Origin: Strix aluco
Taxonomy: Eukaryota; Chordata; Aves; Strigiformes; Strigidae
Reading direction: 5' to 3'
Length of the DNA stretch: 64,000 nt
Assembly: GCF_031877795.1 (NCBI RefSeq)
Contig: NC_133933.1
Coordinates: forward strand, 8,554,632 to 8,618,631
Notes under the pieces: model-generated
The model's input: only the letters and a program-made list of their open reading frames with translations
Told to the model about the DNA's origin: nothing
Database searches by the model: none
Position numbers and translations under genes: made by a program
Part shown: positions 34,579-45,683 of the stretch, piece after piece
How the letters are laid out: every line of letters starts with the position of its first letter
Position numbering within the stretch: position 1 is the first letter of the stretch

Positions 34579-37079
34579 AGTGCTGTTGTGGGGGAAGGCA
34601 TCTACTCAGGGCGGAAGGGGGAAGCAGCTATGGTGAGGGCAAAGTAAATGGGGAGTACTCTGTCCGGCTCTATTAACCTTAATTTTAGTTCCTCTTTTCC
34701 ATTTTTCAGCTTAAGTAAGCAAGCATATAGCCATGTTTATATAATAGCTGGAGTAATGAAGATGGAATATACCAATTTGGGCCTAATTCTTGCCCTCAGG
34801 AGAGCACGGGGACTGCAGCTGTGGCCAGCCCCTACCGAAAAGGAGCGGTGAGGAGAACAGCTCCTTGTATCCGACTTCCCATTACATCCTCACCAGGGAC
34901 CACCATAGTCTAGCCCTTAAAATAAATAGATGAGGTTAATTTTTCCAGCAGTAGAGTTGGTTTAGCAGCTCTCAGCAGTGGTTCAGTTGTGCTCCCACTC
35001 AAGCTAATGAAGTGGTTTCCTTGAGAACAGTTGGACCCACTGTAAACTTTTTGAAAAGCCCATTTATAGCCATTTTTGGTCATTGGGCTTTGAGTTTTGG
35101 GACTTTCTTTTTGTTCTCTTCCTATTTGATATCTTCAGCTTCCAGATCATAACAGGCAGGGTTTTTCTCCACCTTTATCACAATGCCGTTACGTACTTAT
35201 GGCCATAATGTCCTTTGATTAGAGAACGTGGGAGAAGTGTGCATCATGGCACATTTGACCACATCCTCTGAAACTGAGGTTGTGGCTGAGCTAATTATTT
35301 TCACGGCTGGAAGAGAACAGGCAATGCTGCCTAAAGAGTGGGAAGATATGCGAATGTGTGAGCGTGTGTTTGTGTGGTTATACCATCTGGGAAGAGCAGA
35401 GTCAGATATACTTTCCCTTGGCATTTTTTACGTGCAAATCCTCGGTAGAGATGTAACCGGAGAAGTCTCATTTCTCTGCCTGAAGTCCTGCGTTTGCCTG
35501 AGGTTTGGCGTGCTGGGGACTGCATCTCGCTGCAGAAACCCTGCCCTCTCAAATTCCTGTTCTGCCATTCCCCAACTGACGGCCTTTGCTTCTGTGGGCA
35601 GGGGGGAAGTTGCCCTTCCTCCGCATTGCTTGTTTTTGTTATACTAGCAGTATGAGGTACCCTTTATTTATAATCTGAACGTTAGCGATGTTGGGCCAAT
35701 CTGGTGCTTCCAGCTGGCTGAACACTTCCTAGCGCTTTGGATGCCAGATATAACATAATTTATTGTGGAAAACAGTAGGGGTAATACACTTCTTGCTATC
35801 AAAGGTTAATGTAGAATATCAGCAGCTCTTCGGCAAGGATACGCGTATTGTTGGATGGTCTGTGATTATGTGTCTCTTATTAAAATAGAAAAACAAACTG
35901 CTTTCCTTTTTAATGCTGCTGTTCACCCCCCTCTCTTTTCCCTCCTTCCCCTCGGTTATTTTAACTCCTTCATTGCATTATGCAGTTTTCACACATTTCG
36001 TCAGGGAGAAAAAAGCAATTGTACTTTGTTTCTTTGGCATGAAACTGAGCAAACTAAGGGGGATTTTTTTTTTCTTTGTTTTAACTAAAACATTCATTTC
36101 TGTGCCAAGACAGAGCAAAACTGCTGAGTTAGCCAAGGCTGTAAATTGAACTGGTCCTTTTACCTCTAGAAAATATTAAAGCATCCTTCTGCCACTGAGC
36201 TGGCACCCGTTGCTGGATCAAGTGCTACTATTAACGGGAAATTGGGAGAGTACATTATCACTCCAGTGCTGTCATTACCAGAGGGTTTCACTGAACTATA
36301 GCATTCAGGAAAGTGAGACTGCAAAGACCAGAGAAAAATGGCACACTTAGAGCAAGGGAAGGAAAGCTTCAGACAAAAAACTTGGGAGATACTTGAAGAG
36401 TTTGTGAAGGTACCCAGCATGGGAGGCAAGTAGCTGCTTTGTTAGAAAGGAATATGATAGATAAAGCATACCATTATTCTTCAAGTTTAGAAAGAAACTG
36501 GTGTAGACTTTTCTAATGGGCTCATCTAATCAATTCTAGAAGATCTGAAACCTGTCAAGGCAAGACTGTGTCTGCCTGTAATCTAATGAGGTTCATTCCG
36601 CACCAATGAAAACCCCAAAGAGAGTTTTTTATTGGGAACTTTTTTCTTCCCAGTAGAGTAAGTTCCCTCTCGGACACTTTTCTGTTAAAAAGATATTTTT
36701 TTAATGATCAGAAATGCACAGTAAACTGTATTGACAGTTCACTTAAAGAATATAATGAAAATGTATAGAATAATCAGTTAATTAAAGGTTGTGGTTATTT
36801 AAGACATTAGCCTACCACTTACACTGGGTGTTGCCAGGTCAGCAGGTGGGGAAGCTGCCTTCTTCCTGCAAAGCCATGCTGAATTCATTGGCTGTTTTGG
36901 CATCAGAATCGTAGGGAAGGCTTAGGTGAACATTTTGTTATAGTTCACAGTCTGGGCTGCATCTGACTTCCATTTTATGGGATAAAAAATGATAAATAAT
37001 ACGTAAATTCAGTTCGTTTTGCTTCTCCTTTTCAAAGTTCTTTAGAGACTTGAAGTAATCTTCCTGACACCCATGCAAG
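34579..37079. other. Intergenic DNA, nothing recognised
   Basis: Non-coding. The stretch near 36530-36640 is repeat-free and smooth in composition, resembling conserved non-coding DNA, but there is no direct support. Confidence 0.5.
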
Positions 37080-37365
37080 GTAAGCATAGCTATCGAGTTT
37101 TACAGATATGGAAACTGAGGCACAGAGGGGTTAAACAGTGACATTTGAAAATTATGGCTGCCTAAAATGAGGCAGCTTCAGCGCATGGTCCAAACAACAG
37201 AAGTCCTGAGCTCCTGATTTCACCAGAAAACACTGATGCTCAGCATATCTGTGGGGCAGCCCCTGAATTGACATGATGAAATCTGAGGGCTTCAGAGCAA
37301 GCGTGTCCCAGGTATGGCTCCCCAGCTTGTGGTCAGACCACTAGACCAGAGCTCTCCTGAATGAT
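37080..37365 (-). mobile_element. MIR-type CORE-SINE, reverse orientation
   Basis: The minus strand from about 37145 to 37080 reads TTAACCCCTCTGTGCCTCAG, then TTTCCATATCTGTAAAAC and GCTTACC, a clear match to the MIR 3' half. At the other end, a tRNA-like head (CTCTGGTCTAGTGGTCTGAC) occurs near 37355-37335. Head and tail are in the right order and about 280 bp apart, as in a nearly full-length MIR. Confidence 0.7.
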
Positions 37366-37482
37366 TGCATGTTGTTTCTAGTCCTGTTTAGGATTTGGGA
37401 ATCTGACATTTTTACTGATTTTTGCTCCCAACTTACCTGCTCTTAAGCAGTTGTAGTTAAGTCCCTTAACTATACAACTGCC

Positions 37483-37524
37483 TTTTGTTTTTGTTTTTGT
37501 TGTTGTTTTTGTTTTTGTTTTTGT
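37483..37524. repeat. (TTTTTG)n simple repeat
   Basis: Hexanucleotide T5G units interrupted once by TTGTTG. Confidence 0.9.
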
Positions 37525-39189
37525 GAAAGGTGTCCTTACAGGCATGATCAACTTCATAAGAAAAGCTCTATAGAAACATAAAGTATATTTTTGTTTTCGT
37601 TTCCTGGGATAGGCTTCCCTCTGCGAATTACTCATCAAGCCACATATTTGCTTTGCTCAGCACTATTCTAGTAGAAATATTTCTTGTTTATTTAGTCTTA
37701 CACACAGGTCTGACATTCCCTTGTTACCACAACACAGTCAACCGAGAGCTTGGAGTGCCCAGGGAATCCAAGATTATGGTCCAGAAGTTAAAAAATGAGC
37801 ACTGATCTTAACCGTGTATCTCTGGTCAGGGCATCAGCACGTTTGATTTTTTCAGTGTGTCCTGAGCTCTGACGCTGTGTAGAGCTGTGGTTGTTCTGGG
37901 TGTCTGAAAGGCAGCAGCCTCTGCAGTTCACAACAGACATCCCCAACACGGGGCTCCCAGGGAGCAGATGTACCTTTGAAACAGTGGTTATTTTGACCGA
38001 GCACTTATTAGTTTAACTAATACAATTTCTGTCAATTCATAGTATCAGTAAGTTAAACAATATTGAGCTACTATTTCACAATTCCTAGAAAATCATCTAT
38101 TCCCCAAGTTACAATGGAAAAGAATATCCTCCCCTCCGCCCCAAGTTGTTTTCAAAGAGATTTCAAAAATAATTCAGATAATCAGACTTTAGTGCTGTGA
38201 AATTTTATCAAAGGGCACTCTTCCCCTGGACTCAGATATGAACCTATTTTGCCAATCAGATAAAACTTCCCAAGCTTTTTTCTAGCAGCATCAGTGGTTA
38301 ACTTGATCTTATTGCACTGTAAAGGATTTTGTGCTACAAATCATTTTTCATAGAATCTCTTGTTATGTTGGGTGAACTCTGGACAGATTATTTGTAAGAA
38401 CATTTCCAGGAACATTAACAGCACAGTGTAGTCTCCAATGAAATGAAAATTACTTAAAAAGGGTTTCCTTTAGATTAATAAAAGAGAGAATGTATAATGA
38501 AAAGGGCTGACAGGGAAATGTTTAACTGTATTAATAGTCAGAAGAAATACTTATTAAGTAGAATAATGTCTGTATACCAGCCCACCGTCCATTTTAAATT
38601 GTATATATTATTTTAGCTGTTGGGACTCCTTCCTTCCACCTTGTGAAAGCTGACAATTTTTACTTACAGCCTGAGGCTAAATACTGCAGTGCCTCAAAAT
38701 GGAAGATGAAACAGGCCAACAGGTTTTCTTTGTCTTTTGAAAAAAATGGAGTGTCATTTTTTCTCCCTCCCCCTCGTGTGTTCCTCCCCCCGCTATACCC
38801 CTATTAGTATTAGCAGCTTTTCCTCCAAAAAAGCACTAGATGGTGCCCCTTTTCTTTGAGTGTGACAGAGCTGGATTTCCCAAGAGAGATGCTACTGCCC
38901 TGCCGTGAGGATCACTGGGCATAAAAACTTGTAGGGTCTTCTTGTCCCTTAATATAATTAAGAGCCCAAGATAAGTCTCTTTAACTTCTTTCAAGACTTC
39001 AAACCTGAACTAGATCCATCTTTAGGAGACCGTCTTGTTAATGACCGAGAATGAGTCATGACTTCAAAGATTCACGAGTAGTAAAATAATTTTTAAAAAG
39101 TGATTTCAAACCAAAAAGGAGAAAAAGCAGGGTATGTATCTCCCTCCCTGTTTTCAGTAGCCCAACACTGCACCATCAAAGAACGTTTG

Positions 39190-39380
39190 CAGTGTTCTTT
39201 GCTGAAAAGAACACTTTTCAAGTTGAGGATCTTTAATTAGATGTTAGCTGGGCAATCTGACTAATATTAGTTTGTTAATTTTATTATGACCCTTGGCCTT
39301 TAACTGATCAAGTGATTGATCTGCGAACAGAATTCATATTACAGTTCAATATTTATCTTTTAAAATAAAGTACCAAACAG
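39190..39380. promoter_or_regulatory. Candidate conserved non-coding element with PBX-HOX-like site
   Basis: A repeat-free block with TTTAATTAGATGTTAGC, GTTAATTTTATTATGACC, CCTTGGCCTTTAACTGATCA and an exact TGATTGAT (39313-39320), the PBX-HOX composite consensus. It sits in the desert that in mammals separates ETAA1 from MEIS1. Enhancer role is inference only. Confidence 0.28.
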
Positions 39381-40089
39381 GGAATATGGCCTAGCCTTAT
39401 ATTCTGCATGTTCTGTCAACTTACACTATATCTTTATTAAAAAACCCCCTTAATAGTCATGGTTAGCAGATTGTTACCTAGCCTTTGAAACTGAAATGAA
39501 TAATTCGTTAAAAGGAAAAAACCTATCTGCATCGGTATTTCTTTTTTCATTGGAATGACTGTTTACCTGGTACATGTCATCTTTGTATTTAAATGCTTGA
39601 TCTATTCTAGTCCCTTAACAGAAGAAACTGATAACATGACATTGAAACAAATTCAAAATCAACAACAAATGAAATGTCTGCTTGCTAGGAATGAAAGTTG
39701 AGGCAGATACCAAACCCCTCGTTGTGAAACCCCTAAAATTTAACTGAAAAAAGCCACTTCCTTTTATGTGTTTATTTATGCATTTGAAATGGCATAAAAA
39801 TAAACATTCTTTGAAGTGACCCGAGATAAATTAGTCCAGGTTTGTCATTTCTTACTATTTTTGTAAATGGTCCTTAGAAAATTAGGTCTGTTGGCATCTG
39901 GGAACAAAAATTCAACTGGGAAAAGAAGCTTTAATATGAAACAGAAAGAATTATTCCCATGCTCTGGCTGCCCTGTCATATGTCATGACATGTGGCAGGT
40001 TGACTGCTCATTAATTCTATTTATATCAGTATGATAATACACCCCACTGAGTACACATGTGTTAAAATATTCATAAATTATGTTTAGTG

Positions 40090-40395
40090 CAAGTAGATAT
40101 ACATTACATGCCAAAAGAAGACTATTATTTAAAGACAAAACTGGTAAACAGTCAAACACGGAAAAGTCTTTTTAATGTTGGTCCAGTACATTGTGTATCA
40201 TCAAACTCACATTTAATTGCCTTTACTTGCAGACTCGGTCTCCAGCAATGCAATATCCAATGCACCTTTATATTTTTTAACAACTTGCAACAGAAGCAGC
40301 TTTTACTGAAAGTAATTGGAATTTCAGCAATTACTGTAAATGTCATATTACCTCAAAGCAGTAGCTATAACAATTTGAAATATTTAAAATGAAGG
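40090..40395. promoter_or_regulatory. Candidate conserved non-coding element
   Basis: A 300-bp stretch with even, non-repetitive AT-rich composition and motifs such as CACATTTAATTGCC, TGCAATATCCAATGCACC and AGCAATTACTGTAAATGTCA. It stands between simpler A/T-rich flanks. Open frames on both strands here are likely a by-product. Confidence 0.28.
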
Positions 40396-41760
40396 TTTAC
40401 TTTGACCTTCACATATTTTAAGGTACTTTTTACACAGCTGAAAGCTCTACTCTAAATATTAAAAAATTCAAATACAAACTATTTTTGGAGGGAAATACAG
40501 TCTAGCCCCCAAAACAGTTAATCTTAGTTAATAGTAATTTTTAAGCAAAAAATAACCAAAAATAGTTAATAATACATTGCTCAGGATATTTTATGTTACA
40601 CATATATATTTTTCTTAAACTTTTAAAATGCCTTCTAAAACAGAAAAATTATAAATAATTTCTAAAAGTAGTTAATTTTGTGTAGAATGTGAAAGTAATC
40701 TCAGAATATTAAAACAGATATATCTGTGGCTGAAAATCTTTGTTCTGAATCAAAATGCTCTTCTACCTGCAATCAGTTTTGAATTGCTCCTAGCATTGTG
40801 TTAGAATTAAGAAGTACATTTAGACACATGCTTTTTATCTAACAGGAAGTCATTATGAATTGTGTTGAATTCCTTAATTTAAAAATACCTTAAAAATGAC
40901 GTTTTAAATTTAAAAATGCATTTGAGAACTTCAGAAATTATCACAAATTATCGTGGACTAATGGCACAGGTGTTAAAATCACTGCAAGTTTCAAAATTAT
41001 TAACAGAACATATGATATGGTACACATTTATTTGCAGTTACTGTGATAGCAGTTATTCTCCTAAGTAAGTACAAACCAAGCTGGTTTTGATATCCTGTTA
41101 GTGCTTCACATTTGGAAAACAATTTCAAAACTTTTTAAAACATCAAATGTTGTAATGGGGGCAGTGAGAAGGGAGGAGGGGATTGCTTCATGATGAAATT
41201 TTAAGAAGATATATGATGAGAGTCGGGAGTTTATGTACGTTGCAAAGGGCAAATAGTTACCCTGTTTCTACTCAGTTTTAAGGGATCTGAACAGGGGCAG
41301 GATGAAGTGACTGACTGTAAAGTGTATATAACCTTTCTAATCACAAAACCATACTAATGTTTCTAGCAGCAGCAAAGCATATTGACTTCTGATAAAGGAT
41401 GAGGAGGGGGCACAGGAGCATGGTGTTACAAAGCCATCTCTTCAGCACATTTTGTAGGAGTGATGGCTTGCCCAGGTGTTTGTGGGCAAAAATGCTGCCC
41501 CTTGATTTCAGCTGAACTGTCAAATGTGCCAGCCGAGTTGACTGTTGCCCAGCTGTACAAGTGGCTCAATTTTACCCATCAGTGAAATGGCTAGAAGGGT
41601 TTGGGAATTTTCTCTTTCTTTGATTGAAAAGGCTGGTTTGAGGAAACTGAAACTTTTTTGCAGGCAGGTATCGATTTCAAAGAAACTTTCATCAGAAAAG
41701 ATTTGTCAGCCGTCGGATGGAATTTCTGGTCGAGACCAGGAGGAGATGGCAAGGTTGGAG

Positions 41761-42005
41761 TATCAGGTAGCGCCGCGGTTGGGGCACTCACCTGGAATGT
41801 GGAAAATCAAGGTTCGGGCATAGGGACTTTAACGTGAGATTTACAAAGCGAGTGCCCTGGACACCAGGCTTTCGAGTTGTTTGCTTGCTGTGCGTTTAAC
41901 TGTTTATGCAAAGTGGAGCCGTGCTAGCAGGAGATCTTGAGACCTGATGCGTCCCTGATGTGTCGGGCTAGCCTGAGACCCGATGGCTAAGGCGGTCGTG
42001 TAAAA
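41761..42005. other. Small CpG-rich patch in a CpG-poor region
   Basis: More than a dozen CpG dinucleotides occur in about 245 bp, while the neighbouring kilobases have few. It includes a tRNA-like relic at its left end and a pair of similar phrases (GAGACCTGATGCG and GAGACCCGATGGC) near 41939-41987. Confidence 0.6.
41765..41822 (+). mobile_element. tRNA-like SINE or tRNA relic
   Basis: TAGCGCCGCGGTTGGGGCAC resembles a pol III A box, and GGTTCGGGC, about 45 nt on, resembles a B box. The intervening CACTCACCTGGAATGTGG resembles a tRNA-derived repeat common in sauropsids. No cloverleaf can be completed, so it is not a functional tRNA. Confidence 0.4.
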
Positions 42006-45000
42006 TGGGAGAGAGTGGCAAAGCAGGAAGCACTGAGTGCTTTACCTACCCAGCTTTTAAAGACTGTCTCTCGTTTTCATGTATAAAATTTAAAAAGTCT
42101 TGGTCCCAGGAAGGAATGGCAACATTTCTGAAATCTCATAAGAGCTTTGCAAAATGTAAAACCTGCTTTTCCCACCCCTCCACTATCTTCTTTGCCATAG
42201 AAACAAATTGCAAAAATCCACTGAATTCCTGGGAGCAAACTGTGACTCATGTAATACAATTTGTCAATTGCTAGAGAATTTACTGGATGTAAGGTTCATT
42301 GTAAATATAAAAAATGCGGTCTCTTAATAAGACAGCTTTTAAAAATAAAACGCTTTCTGAATTTTAAGAAACTTTGTAATAATATAAACAAGGCTTTTAA
42401 TCTTGGTAATGGTAGCAGCAAATTATATACACCATCTAATTTTATCAGACGATAACAGTTGTAGTTTTTATCTTCAAAAACAGGTTGTGAGTGCTAGAGG
42501 GGAATAACTCTTCATAGCAAAAGCTAAGTTAATTTTGTGTTGTCTTATGTTGCTGGCAAAGAAGCCTCTTTTTTTTAGTTCATCTCTTTTTTCTGTTTTT
42601 TTTTTCCTAAAAAAAGGAGTCATTTCACACAGCAGTTTATTTAAATACAAAAAAATCACGTTAAAAAGATCTCTCATTATAAGCTTTCTGAAAGTTTGCT
42701 ATGCACTTTCATGTAGAACTTGGCCTCAGTACAGAACTGCTGTACAATCATTTTCATCTGAGATTTGAACATATTGGAAGAACTAGAGCAGTTCTTTCTT
42801 CTATCCTGTCATTTTTTTCCCTTGGAAATGATGAGCATATGGCAACCACCCTCACTGGATTCTCAAACAACAGGAGGGACCTTATTTCGATTCCTACATC
42901 CTGTCATCAGTGAATCCCATGATATTTTGTTCTTGCAAGGCTAAAGATGTGATTCGCATTTGCCATAAGGACAGAGCTTAATGTGATGCCATTTTACCAC
43001 AGGAGCCCTCAATCAGTTAATTAAACATGATATAAATCACTGCATGTATTTGTAAAGTAAGATTAATATGGCAAAGTCAGAGTAATGAGGAATCCTCACC
43101 ATTGTCTGAGTGTGAATCACTGATACGAAGATTATCCTTTTTGAAACTGGATATCTTTGAGTGGGTTTTGTTGGCTTAATCCCTCAGACTGCTTTGTGCA
43201 ACTCGAAACCCAGAGCTGTCATCTTTAGCCAAAATTTCAGCCATAACTTCCTCAGCTTTCACCCAATCATTTAAATCAGCATTCATAATACTTAGAAAGA
43301 TCAAGCCTTTCAGCATACCACAAGGCTTCTTCATACCACCTGGGATATTGGCAACATGTTTAATAAATATTTCATTTCATTTCATCGTGGAGATTCTTCT
43401 TTTATTTTTTTTTCCAGGGGATTTACAGGGTACCCACAGCAGCACATTCCGTCACTGTGGTCACTTAGGTTTACAGCCTTAATAAAAGGATTTTTTTTTT
43501 TCTTTCTTGAAGTGCTATGGAGCCTTGTTAAACTAGAGCAATTACAGACACACAAGATAGGTGCTCTGGAAAGATCAAAGCCCCCCTAAAGACAGCTCTG
43601 TAGGATTCTGGAGCTCTCTTTGAAAAGTGCTCAGTTTACAAAGTAGAGATGTATAAAACCACGCATTAAAAATCCCATGTTCAAATAATGCTAAAGGCCT
43701 GACATTAGTTAATATGGAATCCACTTTAGCCACTCTCTTTTCACATCAAACTTTGAACCACTGCGAAGGAAGTCTTCTGGTATATCAGCATGCTGTGGCA
43801 CTGCGTGCGTCCCATGACATGGTGTCTTGCCTGGAAATGTCCTTTTGTTATAGAGTACCAATCCTGTACTTCGCTATTCTAAACCACCAGACGGATGCTA
43901 TGTATGGTAGGCAGCCTTGACCCTTTGTATTTCAGTCAGAAGAGGGGTGTGTATGAGAGGAAAGGAAAAGGGAGGAAATGATGCTAGCCTTGTTCTTGAA
44001 CTGAATCCCGTGTCCATCAGGGCAGTGGAGACAGGGATCAGGGTAGAGGCAGATCCAATGAAAGGAAAAGGTGCTGCCACACCTGCCTCCTCAAACAGGA
44101 CCCTATGCTGGAGATTTTTACAGTGGCTGAAGAAGTGTCTCAGAAGCCTTACGCTATCCAGGGAACCAGCAAGAGCATAAGACACAGTCAGAAGTCTTAA
44201 GTGCTTTCCAAGATTTATAAACTTTACTCAGAAGATGATTCCATCAGCTTGAGACAGATCTTGGTAGCCCCACTATGAATGAACTGCACAAGGGGTACTG
44301 TTTTAAAATGTTGGTGGGTGCCCCAGCTGGGGCTGGGGTGCCTGCGGAGTAATTCAATGTTGAAGGATTAAACTTGCATCTCCCAGCAGAATACCCTGCC
44401 ATCATGCCATCTGCTTCTTCGTCAGAAAAAGGAGGAAAGGAAGAAAAGATGGGTGCTGCTGGATGTCAAATAGCACTGACTCCAAAAGCCAAAGGGGAAA
44501 GAGATGTACTGGAGGCTGGTCCCTTTTCCACAGACAGCTGTCCGAGCAGAATAAGCAGTGAGTGCCACATGCCCAGAGACTGTCTGATGTGCACCTATGG
44601 AACTTGTGTACCCCCAGAAGTGGGTGATTTGCATGTAGGGGTGTACTCTGTTCTGGTGCCTCTGCTTACTCTTAGTTGATACAGCACTTAAGGGCTTGAC
44701 TTTGTGAGCCCTAAGTCAGCAGCTTAAGAGCATGCAGAGCTGAGCCCTAAGGTCAGCGACTTCTGTGGCTGTTAAAGGACATCCCCTGGCCGACCTTTTT
44801 GGCTGTCCTGATGGCCTTCAGAAAACCAGTAGATCCTGTGCAGCTGGAAGCACCGTCATTGCTCTTGGAGTTCTGAAAGGTCTGTGTTTGCAAATGCGTG
44901 AATGATGAAAGTAAAAAGGGTAACAGGAGAATCCCTGTTGTATTCATAACTTTTCTAAGCTGCAGGTGCATAAACATAAACATTTGAGATGTGCTGATCT

Positions 45001-45621
45001 CCTTTCTGTGCTCTTCAGAAAGTTAAAACAGTCAAAATTGAAACTGAAGTGAAAAGCTGTTACAAAATTGAGACTGTTTCATTTGTGCTAGTTTTTCTCT
45101 CATTCACGTTCTTTTTAAGTTCACAAATTCTGAAGATTTGCTTTTGATGCAGCAGTTAATAAACATCATTGTGATACTGATTTGTGGATAGCTATTTAAG
45201 TTTTAGCCTAAAACTATGCATAAATTACCTTACAATACCTTGAGAAATGGCCTGTTTAAAGAACTTCCCTTTTCTATGATCACCGTCAATAAAATTTTCA
45301 TGATAAAAATTGTCATTATACCAAAATAGTATAGTACTGAAAGGCTATCAGATAAAAGACGTGTTTTCCTTTGAAGTCTTACAAGTATTCCTAAGTCTGT
45401 TATGATGCAGGCTTTTTATTATAAATGGGTCAGCTAGAAAAAATGACTAAAAAGAAAATAACAGAAATAAATATGATGAGCTAATCTTAGAAAGGAAGCT
45501 GTATAATGTCTAAGAAAAGTTTCTGGAGCTGGTTATACCTGTAGGTAGATGTGCTGAGCATTTGCTATGACCATTTGTGAGTGTTGCCACTGTTCTCAGA
45601 GGCTACAGGATTTCACCCATT

Positions 45622-45622
<1 letters not shown>
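42006..45622. other. Intergenic DNA, nothing recognised
   Basis: Non-coding. A perfect 14-bp palindrome (GCCCCAGCTGGGGC) lies at 44320-44333. T-runs occur near 42597 and 43491. Confidence 0.5.

Positions 45623-45623
<1 letters not shown>

Positions 45624-45682
<59 letters not shown>
45624..45682. repeat. Compound tetranucleotide microsatellite (TCTG)n(TCTA)n
   Basis: About six TCTG units followed by about seven TCTA units, all uninterrupted. The two-part structure and perfect units suggest length polymorphism. Confidence 0.95.

Positions 45683-45683
<1 letters not shown>

Larger units (their letters stand above)
37525..41760. other. Long AT-rich non-coding block
   Basis: No gene. Two parts (39190-39380 and 40090-40395) look like conserved non-coding elements and are listed separately. 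A MIR-like tail phrase (TACCCATCAGTGAAATGG) occurs at about 41573-41590. Confidence 0.55.

Noticed and set aside
41765..41837. Functional tRNA gene
   Set aside because: A-box-like and B-box-like words are present, but no acceptor stem or full cloverleaf can be drawn.
44320..44333. Perfect 14-bp palindrome GCCCCAGCTGGGGC
   Set aside because: A single short palindrome is expected by chance in 64 kb, and no neighbouring structure supports a role.
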